From Tianweitania aestuarii (GTDB lineage: Bacteria > Pseudomonadota > Alphaproteobacteria > Rhizobiales > Rhizobiaceae): a DNA stretch of 64,000 nt. Position numbers and translations under genes: made by a program. Location: the NCBI RefSeq assembly GCF_018457165.1, contig NZ_JAFMNX010000006.1, forward strand, positions 124,001 through 188,000, in the 5' to 3' direction. Shown here piece after piece: positions 19,379 to 27,818 of this stretch. The first letter of the stretch is position 1. The number at the start of each line of letters is the position of its first letter. The notes beneath the pieces were generated by a model. It had not been told where the DNA came from, did not search any database, and saw only the letters and a program-made list of their open reading frames with translations.

Positions 19379-20641
19379 ATGACTTGCCGCATGGCACCAT
19401 CATCTGTCTGGATCAAGACTTGCCTTCTCGCCGCCGGCCTTCTCCTCGCCGCAGCGATCCCGTCTTCGGCCGCCAGCTTCACGATCAAGCGCGGCATCAA
19501 TCTCGACCAGTGGGTCACCTGGCCCATGGAAGACCGCTGGAACGATGAAACGGCCCTCCTCCCCTTCCCCGAATGGAAGCGCTTCGTCGTTCCCGAAAAG
19601 CTCGCACAGCTGAAAGCTGACGGCTTCGACTTCGTGCGCATGCCGATCGATCCCGCACCGTTTCTCTCCGCCAAAGCCACGGCCCTGCACGACCGTCTGT
19701 TTGAGGAAGTGCTTGAAGCCGTACGCCTCCTAGATGCGGCCGGGCTCAAGGTGATCGTCGATCTGCATCTGATCGAGCGCGACGACAATCCGGCCAACGG
19801 CATGTCGGGCGTGCTTGGCTCGCCTGAACGCTTCGACGATTATCTCGCGTTCGTCAGGCAGATGGGCCGAACGCTGGCCACGCAAGATCCGTCCCGCGTC
19901 GCGCTCGAACTCATGAATGAGCCCGGCACTACCTGCGACGAGGCCGGCAATGCCGATTGGCGCGATCGTCTTCTCAAGCTTTATGCCGCTGCCCGGTCAT
20001 CCGCCACCAAGCTGACGCTCGTTCTCACCGGCGGCTGCGCCGGCAACGCCGAAGGACTGGTCGCTCTCGATGCAAAGGACATCCCGGACGAAAACGTCAT
20101 CTGGACCTTCCACTCCTACCAGCCCTTTCTTCTCACCCATCAGGGCGCGCTATGGGCTGGCGACTTCATCCGCTATGTGACCGGCCTGTCCTACCCGCTC
20201 GATGGATCGACAAACGACGTGCGCGAAACGATCCGAAAGCGCATCCAGGAAGAAGCGCCCGTCCACCGCCGCGCCGGCATGCTTTATTATCTCGATGAAC
20301 AACTGGCCGAACTCGACACGCCGGAAAAACTCGACGCCGTGATCCAGCGTCCGTTCGACCAGGTCGCCGAGTGGGCGAAGCACAATCAGGTCGCGCCTGA
20401 GCGGATCCTGCTCGGAGAGTTCGGCATGATCCGGCAGGAATACCAGAACCCCTTCATTATGCCCGCCGCAAGCCGAGCCAAATACGCAAAAGACATGATT
20501 TCGGCCGCGCAAAAGCATGGTTTTGCCTGGGCCATCTGGGGATATGGCGGTGCTTTCGGCGTCGTGGAAAGCTTCGACGGCCAGCCCGCGGAGCCCGATG
20601 TCCTCGACGTCATCCGCGCTTTGCCGAAGCAGAAAAACTAG
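19379..20641 (+). CDS. secreted glycoside hydrolase family 5 (cellulase-like)
   Basis: This predicted exported endo-glycanase of about 420 residues has a signal peptide, [19 protein letters not shown]. The TIM-barrel signatures are [11 protein letters not shown] at the start, [16 protein letters not shown], the acid/base Glu in LELMNEPG near residue 180, and the nucleophile Glu in LLGEFGMI near residue 347. Family 5 members cleave beta-1,4-glucans or mannans; substrate is not decidable here. It divides ybgC from ruvB on the opposite strand, with its stop codon sharing bases with the ruvB stop. An alternative start lies 12 bases downstream. Confidence 0.87.
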   Translation: MTCRMAPSSVWIKTCLLAAGLLLAAAIPSSAASFTIKRGINLDQWVTWPMEDRWNDETALLPFPEWKRFVVPEKLAQLKADGFDFVRMPIDPAPFLSAKATALHDRLFEEVLEAVRLLDAAGLKVIVDLHLIERDDNPANGMSGVLGSPERFDDYLAFVRQMGRTLATQDPSRVALELMNEPGTTCDEAGNADWRDRLLKLYAAARSSATKLTLVLTGGCAGNAEGLVALDAKDIPDENVIWTFHSYQPFLLTHQGALWAGDFIRYVTGLSYPLDGSTNDVRETIRKRIQEEAPVHRRAGMLYYLDEQLAELDTPEKLDAVIQRPFDQVAEWAKHNQVAPERILLGEFGMIRQEYQNPFIMPAASRAKYAKDMISAAQKHGFAWAIWGYGGAFGVVESFDGQPAEPDVLDVIRALPKQKN

Positions 20642-21678
20642 TCTTCGTCCTGGAACAGAGCGATCTGCTGCTGCGCCAGATCGCGCGGCGCTTCGAGCCC
20701 AAGATGCTTCCAGGCATTGGCCGTCAGCACCCGTCCGCGCGGCGTGCGCTGGATGAAACCCTGCTGGATCAGAAACGGCTCGATGATGTCCTCGATCGCA
20801 TCGCGCGGCTCGAAAAGCCCCGCCGCGATCGTCTCGATCCCCACCGGCCCGCCGCCGAAATTGTTAGCAATCATCGTGAGATAGCGCCGGTCGAGCTGGT
20901 CCAGCCCGAGTGAATCCACATCGAGCCGCGACAAGGCCGCATCCGCGATCTGGCGCGTCACTTTTTCGGATTTGGCGACATCCGCGAAGTCGCGCACGCG
21001 CCGAAGCAGACGCCCCGCAATACGCGGCGTGCCCCTTGCGCGCCGCGCAATCTCCAGCGCCCCCGCATCGTCGATCGCCAAGCCCATCAGCCGCGCCCCG
21101 CGCCGCACGATGAGCTCCAGCTCGTCCACCGTATAGAAATTGAGCCGCACCGGAATGCCGAAGCGATCGCGCAGCGGCGTCGTCAAAAGCCCGAGCCGCG
21201 TGGTCGCCGCCACCAGAGTGAACTTGGCCAGATCGATCTTCACCGACCGCGCCGCCGGCCCTTCGCCGATGATCAAGTCGAGCTGGAAATCCTCCATCGC
21301 CGGATAAAGAATTTCTTCCACGGCCGGACTAAGTCGATGAATTTCATCGATAAACAAAACGTCGCGATCTTCCAGATTGGTCAGGAGTGCGGCGAGATCG
21401 CCGGCCTTGGCAATGACCGGGCCGGACGTCGAGCGAAAGTTGACGCCAAGCTCGCGCGCCATGATCTGCGCCAGCGTGGTCTTGCCGAGACCGGGCGGAC
21501 CAACGAAAAGCACGTGATCGAGCGCTTCCCCGCGACCGCGCGCGGCCTCAATGAACACTTTGAGATTGGCGCGTGCGGCGGCCTGGCCGACGAAATCGTC
21601 CAGCACCTGCGGCCGCAGCGATGCATCCACATCTTCGGACCGCTTCTCCGGCGTGATCAAACGCGGCGCATCACTCAT
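20638..21678 (-). CDS. ruvB: Holliday junction branch migration helicase RuvB
   Basis: This AAA+ motor drives branch migration of Holliday junctions with RuvA. The 346-residue protein has Walker A GPPGLGKT at residues 60-67, Walker [10 protein letters not shown], sensor region [10 protein letters not shown], arginine finger LRDRFGI and a winged-helix C terminus ([14 protein letters not shown]). It starts 10 bases after ruvA, so the two are co-transcribed. Confidence 0.98.
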   Translation of the reverse strand: MSDAPRLITPEKRSEDVDASLRPQVLDDFVGQAAARANLKVFIEAARGRGEALDHVLFVGPPGLGKTTLAQIMARELGVNFRSTSGPVIAKAGDLAALLTNLEDRDVLFIDEIHRLSPAVEEILYPAMEDFQLDLIIGEGPAARSVKIDLAKFTLVAATTRLGLLTTPLRDRFGIPVRLNFYTVDELELIVRRGARLMGLAIDDAGALEIARRARGTPRIAGRLLRRVRDFADVAKSEKVTRQIADAALSRLDVDSLGLDQLDRRYLTMIANNFGGGPVGIETIAAGLFEPRDAIEDIIEPFLIQQGFIQRTPRGRVLTANAWKHLGLEAPRDLAQQQIALFQDED

Positions 21679-21688
21679 AGGGGCAGTC

Positions 21689-22306
21689 TCAACGCGCCAG
21701 TTCCTTCAGGCCGAGCCGGATCAGCTTGGCTGAATCCGCTCCTTCTCCGGCTTCCTTCATCGCCGCGGCAACGGCATTGGCCGCGATGTCGCGGGAATAG
21801 CCGAGATTGGTCAGCGCCGAAACCGCATCCGCCACGGGCGCCGGCGCAACACCTTCGCCGATCTCCTGCTTCAACCCGATCGTGCCGGTCGCCTCGCCTG
21901 CAAAGGCCGGCGCCTTGGTTTTCAGCTCGGTCACGATCCGCTCGGCCACCTTCTTGCCGACGCCCGGAGCACGCGACACCATCGTGATGTCACGCAACGC
22001 GATCGCGTTAGCGAGTTCGGCGGTCGTCAGCGTCGACAACACCGCCAGCGCCACTTTCGCGCCAACGCTTTGAACCGATTGCAGCAGCCGGAACCATTCG
22101 CGTTCGAGATGGCTGCGGAAGCCGTAAAGACGGATCATGTCTTCACGCACATAGGTCTCGATAAACAGGGCAGTCGCCTCACCCGGCCCCGGCAAAGCGC
22201 CCAGCGTGCGCGCCGAGCAATAAGCGACATACCCGACGCCGCCAACATCGATGATGCAATGATCCTCGGCGATCTCGTCAACCAGTCCCTTGAGCTTGCC
22301 GATCAT
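21689..22306 (-). CDS. ruvA: Holliday junction binding protein RuvA
   Basis: RuvA binds four-way junctions as a tetramer and recruits RuvB. The 205-residue protein starts [12 protein letters not shown], with an OB-fold domain ([11 protein letters not shown]), helix-hairpin-helix motifs ([24 protein letters not shown]) and a C-terminal domain III ([16 protein letters not shown]). Its ATG overlaps the stop codon of the PIN toxin gene by four bases (ATGA), so its translation is probably coupled to that toxin gene rather than directly to ruvC. Confidence 0.97.
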   Translation of the reverse strand: MIGKLKGLVDEIAEDHCIIDVGGVGYVAYCSARTLGALPGPGEATALFIETYVREDMIRLYGFRSHLEREWFRLLQSVQSVGAKVALAVLSTLTTAELANAIALRDITMVSRAPGVGKKVAERIVTELKTKAPAFAGEATGTIGLKQEIGEGVAPAPVADAVSALTNLGYSRDIAANAVAAAMKEAGEGADSAKLIRLGLKELAR

Positions 22307-22719
22307 GGATGTGTGTCCGGTGCAATGAGGTCGAGGTCGGGGAAATAGGTGCGGTAGCGTTTCACGTCGCGTGTCAGAAGGCGATGCCCTCCAACAAGCG
22401 CGTGCGCACCAATCAGGAAGTCCGGCAAGGTCTTTTCCCGAAGGCCACCGCGCGCCTTGTAGGTCCGGTGCGCCAGGCCAGCGGGATAGGCCGCTTCAAA
22501 CGGGAAGTCTTCCCGCTGCGGTTTGAGCCATTGCAGCTTTCTCCAAAGCTGCTCTTCGGTGAGGCCCGGTGTGGCAAACTCCGCCCACACGACGGCGCTT
22601 AAGACGATCGGGCCATCATGCATGGCTTGTTCCAGCGCATCAGCGGATGAGGGGTGCAGCGGCCCACTCCCAAAGATGTCGATCAGGATGTTGGTATCAA
22701 TGAGGGTCGAGGTCTTCAT
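22303..22719 (-). CDS. VapC-like PIN-domain toxin inside the ruv operon
   Basis: This 138-residue PIN ribonuclease starts [16 protein letters not shown] with the first catalytic Asp. [13 protein letters not shown] carries the conserved Glu, [11 protein letters not shown] the third acidic residue and [13 protein letters not shown] the C-terminal Asp. It overlaps its AbrB-type antitoxin gene by 23 bases upstream and ruvA by four bases downstream. The frame is intact and acidic residues are retained, so it should be active. Such a toxin within ruvC-ruvA-ruvB is not the usual arrangement. Confidence 0.92.
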   Translation of the reverse strand: MKTSTLIDTNILIDIFGSGPLHPSSADALEQAMHDGPIVLSAVVWAEFATPGLTEEQLWRKLQWLKPQREDFPFEAAYPAGLAHRTYKARGGLREKTLPDFLIGAHALVGGHRLLTRDVKRYRTYFPDLDLIAPDTHP

Positions 22720-22966
22720 AAGGTCCGCGCAGCCAATCGACGAATTCTTTGCCATCCATGCCGTTCGTGTCGATCGTCCCGCGTACGGACTGGAGCCATT
22801 CACGAAACTCGCGCGCTTGCACGTCGGGATCTTCGCGCTCGGCTTGTCTCACCAGACGCACCCCGTCATCATCCTCGATGAAAGCCACTTCGCTTCCCTC
22901 CTCGATCCCCAGACGGTCGCGGATTGGCTTTGGGATCGTCACCTGCCCCTTGGATGTCACACGCAT
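22697..22966 (-). CDS. AbrB/SpoVT-family antitoxin
   Basis: The 89-residue antitoxin has an N-terminal swapped-hairpin DNA-binding domain, MRVTSKGQVTIPKPIRDRLG, the standard AbrB/MazE-like opening. A C-terminal tail rich in Asp/Glu and Trp ([29 protein letters not shown]) should bind the toxin. It pairs with the overlapping PIN toxin and probably represses from the palindrome immediately before its own ATG. Confidence 0.93.
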   Translation of the reverse strand: MRVTSKGQVTIPKPIRDRLGIEEGSEVAFIEDDDGVRLVRQAEREDPDVQAREFREWLQSVRGTIDTNGMDGKEFVDWLRGPYEDLDPH

Positions 22967-22967
22967 G

Positions 22968-22988
22968 GTAATACCTCGCTGGTATTAC
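22968..22988. promoter_or_regulatory. palindromic operator at the antitoxin start
   Basis: Perfect 8-base half-sites GTAATACC and GGTATTAC flank a five-base TCGCT spacer, ending one base before the antitoxin start codon. The site overlaps the GAGG ribosome-binding bases, so bound antitoxin would block transcription of the module and of ruvAB read from it. Role is inferred from symmetry and place. Confidence 0.75.
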
Positions 22989-23021
22989 TTAGGCGGAGAT
23001 ATCGGAACAAGTCAAGAACAT

Positions 23022-23534
23022 CTAGGAAGCAGCAGCTAGCGGAATGCGTCGTGTGACCTGCCGGTGATGCGCATGACAGATCGCGATGGCCAGCGCGTCG
23101 GCGGAATCTGCGCCGTTGTAAACGGCCTTCGGCATCAGCACCTTCACCATCATCTGGATCTGCTTCTTGTCGCCGTGGCCAACGCCGATCACCGCCTTCT
23201 TCACTGCGTTCGGCGTATATTCGGCAACGGCCAGTCCGGCGCGTGCGGGAACCAGCAGCGCGATACCGCGTGCCTGTCCAAGCTTGAGCGTGGAGGTCGG
23301 ATTGACGTTGACGAAGGTGTGCTCGACCGCAGCTTCTTCGGGCTCGAACGCCTGGATGATCCCAACCAAGCCATCATGCAGCTGGCACAAGCGCTCGGCC
23401 AGGCTGCAGGTGTCGTCGGACTGAACCGTGCCTGCGCCGATGAAGCGCAGACTGTTGCCAGCGCTTTCAATCACGCCCCAGCCGGTGCGGCGAAGGCCGG
23501 GATCGATGCCGATGATGCGAATCGCGTTTGCCAT
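23022..23534 (-). CDS. ruvC: Holliday junction resolvase RuvC
   Basis: RuvC is an endonuclease that resolves Holliday junctions. It has about 170 residues from [20 protein letters not shown], which carries the first catalytic Asp at about residue 11. The second acidic site, [13 protein letters not shown], and the terminal [17 protein letters not shown] with the last catalytic Asp residues are all present. A start four codons earlier is possible; neither ATG has a strong ribosome site. A 55-base gap and the toxin-antitoxin pair separate it from ruvA. Confidence 0.95.
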   Translation of the reverse strand: MANAIRIIGIDPGLRRTGWGVIESAGNSLRFIGAGTVQSDDTCSLAERLCQLHDGLVGIIQAFEPEEAAVEHTFVNVNPTSTLKLGQARGIALLVPARAGLAVAEYTPNAVKKAVIGVGHGDKKQIQMMVKVLMPKAVYNGADSADALAIAICHAHHRQVTRRIPLAAAS

Positions 23535-23598
23535 GGCAGATACCATAGCACGTTCACATTGTGTTCCTGGTTAACGGCTTTATGCGCGATTGCTGTTT

Positions 23599-24117
23599 TT
23601 AGTGCGCGAAAGCTGTTTTCAGCAAAAGGATCTGCTCGGACACCGGATTGTCGTTGGCCCGCGCGCTGAGGCTCGGATGCCCGAGACCGTAAATTTCGTC
23701 ATCCATGCGCCGCACGCGCGTCTGCAGGGACAGCGAGCGCTCTACGAGATCGCGGAAGGCACTCGGCAGGTCGGCAAACAGCGGCGCTTCGTTGAAGGCC
23801 GAAGCCGTATCCAGCCGCACCTTCGCCTTTTCGGCTGAAACCTGATCGCGCGTCATCTCACCGGAATTGGCGGCGCGCTGCAAAAGAAGCCAGGATGCGA
23901 TCTGCATCAAACGCGTGGTCAGCCGCATGGATTCAGCAGCGTAGAGCATCGACACGTCCCGATCGAGCACCTTGGCTTCGACGCGTCCCGGACCATCGAG
24001 ATAAGCAGCCGCCTGTTCGACGAGGCCCATGCCCTCGTCATAGATCATCTGAAACAAAGGTGAGAGTATGCGCCGCTCCGCCAGGTTGACGGGAACGTTC
24101 AGTTCCACTTCGTTCAT
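23599..24117 (-). CDS. DUF1465 family protein
   Basis: This 172-residue, mostly helical protein matches the DUF1465 family of alphaproteobacteria. Recognisable parts are the central LYAAESMRLTTRLMQIASWL and LQTRVRRMDDEIYGLG. The ATG is set seven bases after AGGAG; the frame upstream codes for an unrelated Cys-rich stretch. No membrane helix or signal is seen. Its biochemical role is unknown. A perfect CtrA-type box about 115 bases upstream suggests cell-cycle control. Confidence 0.88.
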   Translation of the reverse strand: MNEVELNVPVNLAERRILSPLFQMIYDEGMGLVEQAAAYLDGPGRVEAKVLDRDVSMLYAAESMRLTTRLMQIASWLLLQRAANSGEMTRDQVSAEKAKVRLDTASAFNEAPLFADLPSAFRDLVERSLSLQTRVRRMDDEIYGLGHPSLSARANDNPVSEQILLLKTAFAH

Positions 24118-24230
24118 CAAAAACTCCTGGGACTCACACACTCGCGTATCGACGCCACAGCGGACTATTGGTTCCACGACGTCATGCGAATGGAGAGTGC
24201 AATCCTCTCCACCGCAAAGCAAGCACATGT

Positions 24231-24245
24231 TTAACAGAAGGTTAA
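24231..24245. promoter_or_regulatory. CtrA-type box TTAA-N7-TTAA
   Basis: A perfect TTAA-N7-TTAA element lies upstream of the DUF1465 gene. It stands between that gene and the terminator of the candidate small RNA, so it most simply serves the DUF1465 promoter. Binding is inferred. Confidence 0.7.
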
Positions 24246-24290
24246 CGGCGAGATTGGGGCATTTGACGCGCTGCCCGATCGATCAACCGA

Positions 24291-24385
24291 TAAAAAAAGA
24301 GCCGCTGGAAGCGGCTCAGGAGTTAACAGGGAGGCGTCAAACAAAGTGGCTGCACCACTCAGTCAAATCCAGGATCGCTGGATGA
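24291..24385 (-). ncRNA. candidate CtrA-linked small RNA
   Basis: Read on the minus strand, this roughly 95-base stretch has three hairpins and no open frame. ATCCAG/CTGGAT at 24367-24383 comes first, then AGTGG/CCACT at 24345-24359. A single-stranded, CU-rich linker follows (GACGCCTCCCTGTTAACTCC), able to pair with Shine-Dalgarno sequences. Last is the terminator stem GAGCCGC/GCGGCTC at 24299-24317, followed by seven T residues. A CtrA-type box lies just upstream at the presumed promoter. The layout resembles trans-acting alphaproteobacterial small RNAs. The family (for example EcpR1/CcnA or another alpha-r class) cannot be assigned by eye. Confidence 0.65.
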
Positions 24386-24407
24386 CGATAGTAATGACCT
24401 GTAAACC

Positions 24408-24422
24408 TTAATGATCAGTTAA
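24408..24422 (-). promoter_or_regulatory. CtrA-type box at the candidate small RNA promoter
   Basis: A perfect TTAA-N7-TTAA lies 23 bases upstream of the first hairpin of the candidate RNA on the minus strand, at about the -35 position. A TACTAT that could act as -10 follows. It also lies about 95 bases before the TenI/ThiE-like gene on the plus strand, so it could serve either direction. Confidence 0.65.
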
Positions 24423-24516
24423 GCGGTGCCCTTTCGCCTGACGCACCCTGTTCAAGAAGCATCCGCTACGCTAGGCGTGCCCCACTCGCACCATGATCTC
24501 CTGAGATAGCGCACCC

Positions 24517-25179
24517 ATGTCCAAAACCGCCCTGCCCGATCGCTGCCGCCTTGTTCTGATTGCGCCTCCTGAAGGCGACATCGGCGCCTGCGTGGCCAAG
24601 GTGGAAAGTGCGCTGGAAGGCGGGGATGTGGCGTCGCTCATCATTCCCGTCGGCGGCCGCGACGAAGCCAGCCTGCAAAAGCTCGGCGAAGCGCTTCTTC
24701 CGCTGGCCCAGGCCAAGGGCGTCGCGGTGATGATCGAGAACGACACCCGCATTGCGGGCCGCATCAAGGCCGATGGCGTTCATCTGGAAACCAGCGCAGC
24801 CGATCTCGCCGAGCAGATCGAGCATCTGGATGGCCGCCTGATGGTTGGCGCCGGCGGCATCAAGACCCGCGACGAAGCGCTCGATCTCGGCGAAGCGCAG
24901 CCGGATTACGTGTTTTTCGGCCGCTTCGGCTACGACAACAAGCCGGAAGCCCATAGCCGCAACCTGAAGCTCGCCGAATGGTGGTCGGAAATGATTTCGC
25001 TGCCTTGCGTCGTGCTCGGCGGCACCGACATTGCGTCCGCCCTGGCGGTGGCCGAAACCCGTGCGGATTTCGTTGCCTTGTCCGCAGCCGTGTTCGATGG
25101 CGCGAACGGCACGCCGGCGCAAGCTGTTGCCGCCGTCAACGCCCTGCTCGATCAATCCGCTCCCCGCTTCACCGAATAA
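24517..25179 (+). CDS. TenI/ThiE-like (thiamine phosphate synthase-related) protein
   Basis: This 220-residue TIM-barrel protein resembles thiamine phosphate synthase and TenI. The conserved order is IAPPEGD at the first strand, GVAVMIENDTRIAGRIKADGVHLE (family equivalent of the DGVHLGQ strand), DYVFFGRFGYDN, and VLGGTDIASALAVAETRADFVALSAAVF at the end. The canonical phosphate and pyrophosphate residues are not all obvious, and no thi genes are nearby, so a true ThiE role is doubtful. It is followed closely by the Sel1-repeat gene. Confidence 0.75.
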   Translation: MSKTALPDRCRLVLIAPPEGDIGACVAKVESALEGGDVASLIIPVGGRDEASLQKLGEALLPLAQAKGVAVMIENDTRIAGRIKADGVHLETSAADLAEQIEHLDGRLMVGAGGIKTRDEALDLGEAQPDYVFFGRFGYDNKPEAHSRNLKLAEWWSEMISLPCVVLGGTDIASALAVAETRADFVALSAAVFDGANGTPAQAVAAVNALLDQSAPRFTE

Positions 25180-25195
25180 GATCCGGTTCGCACCG

Positions 25196-26164
25196 ATGTC
25201 GCACGCGCTTCGCATTCCCCTTCTGATCCTTGCCGGTCTGACTGCCTTGCCGGCGGCGGCCCAAGGACCGGACGGCGACCGTCCCGGCGCGCCGAAGGTG
25301 GAAGAAGCGATCCCGCGCCGGTTCGGCCAGCGCGCACCGGACGAAGCCTTTGGTGCCTATCAGCGCGGCCTTTACGTCACCGCCCGCAATCTCGCCGAAC
25401 CGCGCGCCGAACTCGGCGATGCCGCCGCGCAGGTGCTGATCGCGGAGATCTATTCGCGCGGCCTCGGCGTCAAGCGCGACGAGGCGGAAGCCGCCAAATG
25501 GTACAGCCGTGCGGCTGAACGCGGCGTCACGGAAGCGCAGTTCCAGTATGCCATGATGCTGCTCGACGGCCGCGGCGTGAAGCGCGACCAAAAGCAGGCC
25601 TTTGCGCTGATGGAAGAAGCGGCCAATTCCGGCAATCGACTGGCTCAGTTCAACCTGGCGCAGATGATCCTGTCGGGCGACGCCGAACCGACGCCGGAGG
25701 CCGTGAACCGTGCGGTCGGCTATTTCGAAAAGGCTGCCGACCAGAGGCTTGCCGACGCCGAATATGCCATGGCGGAAGTCTATGCCAACGGTCTGGGCGG
25801 CCGCACGAAGAACGAATCCATCGCGCGCAACTTCCTCGAGCGCGCGGCGAAACAGAACTACGACACGGCCCAGCTCGAATATGCCAGCTGGCTGATTGCC
25901 GGACGCGGCGGCGAGCGCGAGTCCGCTGCCGGTTTCGCCTGGATGAAGCGCGCGGCCGAAGGCGGCAATGTCGCGGCGCGCAATCGCCTCGCCAAGCTTT
26001 ATGTCGCCGGCATCGGCGTCGAAGGCGATCCGGTCCTGGGGGCCGCCTGGTATCTGCGCGCTCAACGCGCCGGTTTGCGCGATCCGGAGATGGACGATCA
26101 CCTCGCGGGCCTCACCGAAGCACAGCTGAAAGCAGCGGAAGACCAGGCCGACAAGCTGCGCTGA
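25196..26164 (+). CDS. secreted Sel1-repeat protein
   Basis: This protein of about 322 residues begins with a signal peptide, [20 protein letters not shown], cleaved near AAAQ. At least five Sel1-like helical repeats follow: [71 protein letters not shown] and related units. Such periplasmic solenoids scaffold protein contacts, and ExoR is one rhizobial example. The length and neighbours do not identify this as ExoR. The start lies 16 bases after the preceding gene, pointing to co-transcription. Confidence 0.85.
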   Translation: MSHALRIPLLILAGLTALPAAAQGPDGDRPGAPKVEEAIPRRFGQRAPDEAFGAYQRGLYVTARNLAEPRAELGDAAAQVLIAEIYSRGLGVKRDEAEAAKWYSRAAERGVTEAQFQYAMMLLDGRGVKRDQKQAFALMEEAANSGNRLAQFNLAQMILSGDAEPTPEAVNRAVGYFEKAADQRLADAEYAMAEVYANGLGGRTKNESIARNFLERAAKQNYDTAQLEYASWLIAGRGGERESAAGFAWMKRAAEGGNVAARNRLAKLYVAGIGVEGDPVLGAAWYLRAQRAGLRDPEMDDHLAGLTEAQLKAAEDQADKLR

Positions 26165-26280
26165 GGCCCCGTCTTCGACCCTCGCCTGCTCCGTTCCATC
26201 TTGTTTCTGGCGGCGAAGTGTGGTTGTGGGAGCGCCAATCGCGCCGTTTTGGCGCCAACAATCCCGGACATTCAACCACC

Positions 26281-26847
26281 ATGGCAAAGATCAACGGCAA
26301 CGAAATTCGTCCAGGCAACGTCATCGAGCATGATGGCGGCCTTTGGGTTGCGGTAAAGACCAATGCGGTGAAGCCCGGCAAGGGTGGCGCCTATAACCAG
26401 GTCGAACTGAAGAACCTGATCAACGGCACCAAGCTCAACGAGCGTTTTCGCGCCGCAGAAACCGTTGAAAAGATCCGCCTGGAGCAGAAGGACTTCTCCT
26501 TCCTCTACGAGCAGGGCGAAGCTCTGGTGTTCATGGATACCGAAAGCTACGAGCAGCTCGAACTCGCCAAGGACTTCGTTGGCGATCGCGCGGCCTTCCT
26601 GCAGGACGGCATGATGGTCACGGTCGAGCTCTATGAAGAGCGCCCAATCGGCATTGCACTGCCCGATCAGGTCACGCTGACGATCACCGAAGCCGATCCG
26701 GTCGTGAAGGGCCAGACGGCCGCTTCGTCCTACAAGCCGGCCGTGCTCGAAAATGGCGTTCGCGTTCTCGTGCCGCCGTTCATCTCGTCGGGCGAGCGCA
26801 TCATCGTTGACACCAACGAACTCACCTATATCCGCCGCGCCGACTGA
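26281..26847 (+). CDS. efp: elongation factor P
   Basis: EF-P binds ribosomes stalled on proline-rich stretches and speeds peptide bond formation. The 188-residue protein has three beta-barrel domains. The modified-lysine loop [10 protein letters not shown] places Lys34 at the tip, as in E. coli. The C-terminal signature ([17 protein letters not shown]) is complete. An upstream frame extension is not conserved, so the ATG of [12 protein letters not shown] is chosen, though it lacks a clear Shine-Dalgarno. EpmA/EpmB modification genes are not in the window. Confidence 0.97.
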   Translation: MAKINGNEIRPGNVIEHDGGLWVAVKTNAVKPGKGGAYNQVELKNLINGTKLNERFRAAETVEKIRLEQKDFSFLYEQGEALVFMDTESYEQLELAKDFVGDRAAFLQDGMMVTVELYEERPIGIALPDQVTLTITEADPVVKGQTAASSYKPAVLENGVRVLVPPFISSGERIIVDTNELTYIRRAD

Positions 26848-26912
26848 GGCACGGCCAGTTCCCTTCCGATCCATTCGCGAGGGACAGTTCTTTCTAACGA
26901 TCGGGATCAAGC

Positions 26913-27713
26913 ATGGCGCGTTCGGCTCTTATCAACGTCATGATCGGCGCTGCCACCAAGGCTGGCCGCTCGCTCGCGCGTGACTTCGGCGAAGTGCAGA
27001 ACCTTCAGGTTTCGGTGAAAGGTCCTGGCGATTACGTCAGCCAGGCCGATCGCAAGGCCGAGGAAATCATCTACACCGAACTGTCGCGGGCGCGCCCCGG
27101 CTATTCCTTCCTGATGGAAGAGCGCGGCGTGGTTGAAGGCGACGACGACCAGCATCGCTGGATCGTCGATCCACTCGACGGCACCACCAACTTCCTGCAC
27201 GGCATTCCGGTGTTCGGCATTTCCATTGCCTTGGAACGCCAGGGCCAGGTCGTTGCCGGCGTGATCTATAATCCGGCCATGGACGAGATGTTTGTGGCCG
27301 AGCGCGGCGGCGGTGCCTTCATGAACGATCGCCGAATGCGGGTGGCTGCACGCCGCCAGCTGTCGGATTGCGTTGTTGCCACCGGCATCCCGCATCTTGG
27401 CCTCGGCAATCACGGCCGCGCCCTGATCGACCTGCGCAACGTCATGGCCGACAGTTCCGGCATCCGCCGCTTCGGCGCAGCTGCCATCGATCTCGCTTAT
27501 GTCGCGGCCGGCCGCTTCGACGCGTTCTGGGAAGACAGCCTCAAGCCATGGGACATGGCGGCAGGCATCCTGATGATCCGCGAAGCCGGCGGCTTCGTTT
27601 CCACCCGCAACAGCGGTCAGGACATGCTGGACACTGGTTCGGTTGTCGCCGGCAACGAGATCATCCACGGCGCGCTGGTCAAGACGCTGAACAAGCCGCT
27701 GCAGCGCAGCTGA
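26913..27713 (+). CDS. suhB: inositol monophosphatase family protein
   Basis: This Mg-dependent phosphatase has 266 residues with both family signatures: the metal site WIVDPLDGTTNFLHGIP near residues 85-100 and the C-terminal FWEDSLKPWDMAAGILM. MEERG supplies the third metal ligand. The family hydrolyses inositol and related phosphates; the SuhB name is used by similarity only. It lies 65 bases after efp and ends in a clear terminator. Confidence 0.92.
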   Translation: MARSALINVMIGAATKAGRSLARDFGEVQNLQVSVKGPGDYVSQADRKAEEIIYTELSRARPGYSFLMEERGVVEGDDDQHRWIVDPLDGTTNFLHGIPVFGISIALERQGQVVAGVIYNPAMDEMFVAERGGGAFMNDRRMRVAARRQLSDCVVATGIPHLGLGNHGRALIDLRNVMADSSGIRRFGAAAIDLAYVAAGRFDAFWEDSLKPWDMAAGILMIREAGGFVSTRNSGQDMLDTGSVVAGNEIIHGALVKTLNKPLQRS

Positions 27714-27725
27714 TTTCACGCACAT

Positions 27726-27758
27726 GGCGCGCAGCTTTTTGATGCGCGCCTTTCTTTT
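27726..27758 (+). terminator. intrinsic terminator of the IMPase gene
   Basis: The stem GGCGCGCA/TGCGCGCC is followed by TTTCTTTT, twelve bases beyond the stop codon. It separates the efp-suhB run from the MotA-like pair. Confidence 0.88.
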
Positions 27759-27818
27759 ACCACCCGTTTTCGTTTAGAACCGGGCGACGATGACGTCGCA
27801 GGATTTGGGAGCGGGTGA

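Noticed and set aside
24517-25179. authentic thiamine phosphate synthase ThiE
   Set aside because: The fold matches, but not all catalytic residues are obvious, and no other thiamine genes or TPP riboswitch are present.
24466-25215. 249-codon minus-strand frame opposite the TenI/ThiE-like gene
   Set aside because: It is antisense to a better gene and has shadow-type composition. It was considered as the source of the terminator at 24290 but would stop before it.
25196-26164. ExoR, regulator of exopolysaccharide synthesis
   Set aside because: Both have Sel1 repeats and a signal peptide, but the length and neighbours do not support ExoR specifically, so only the repeat family is named.
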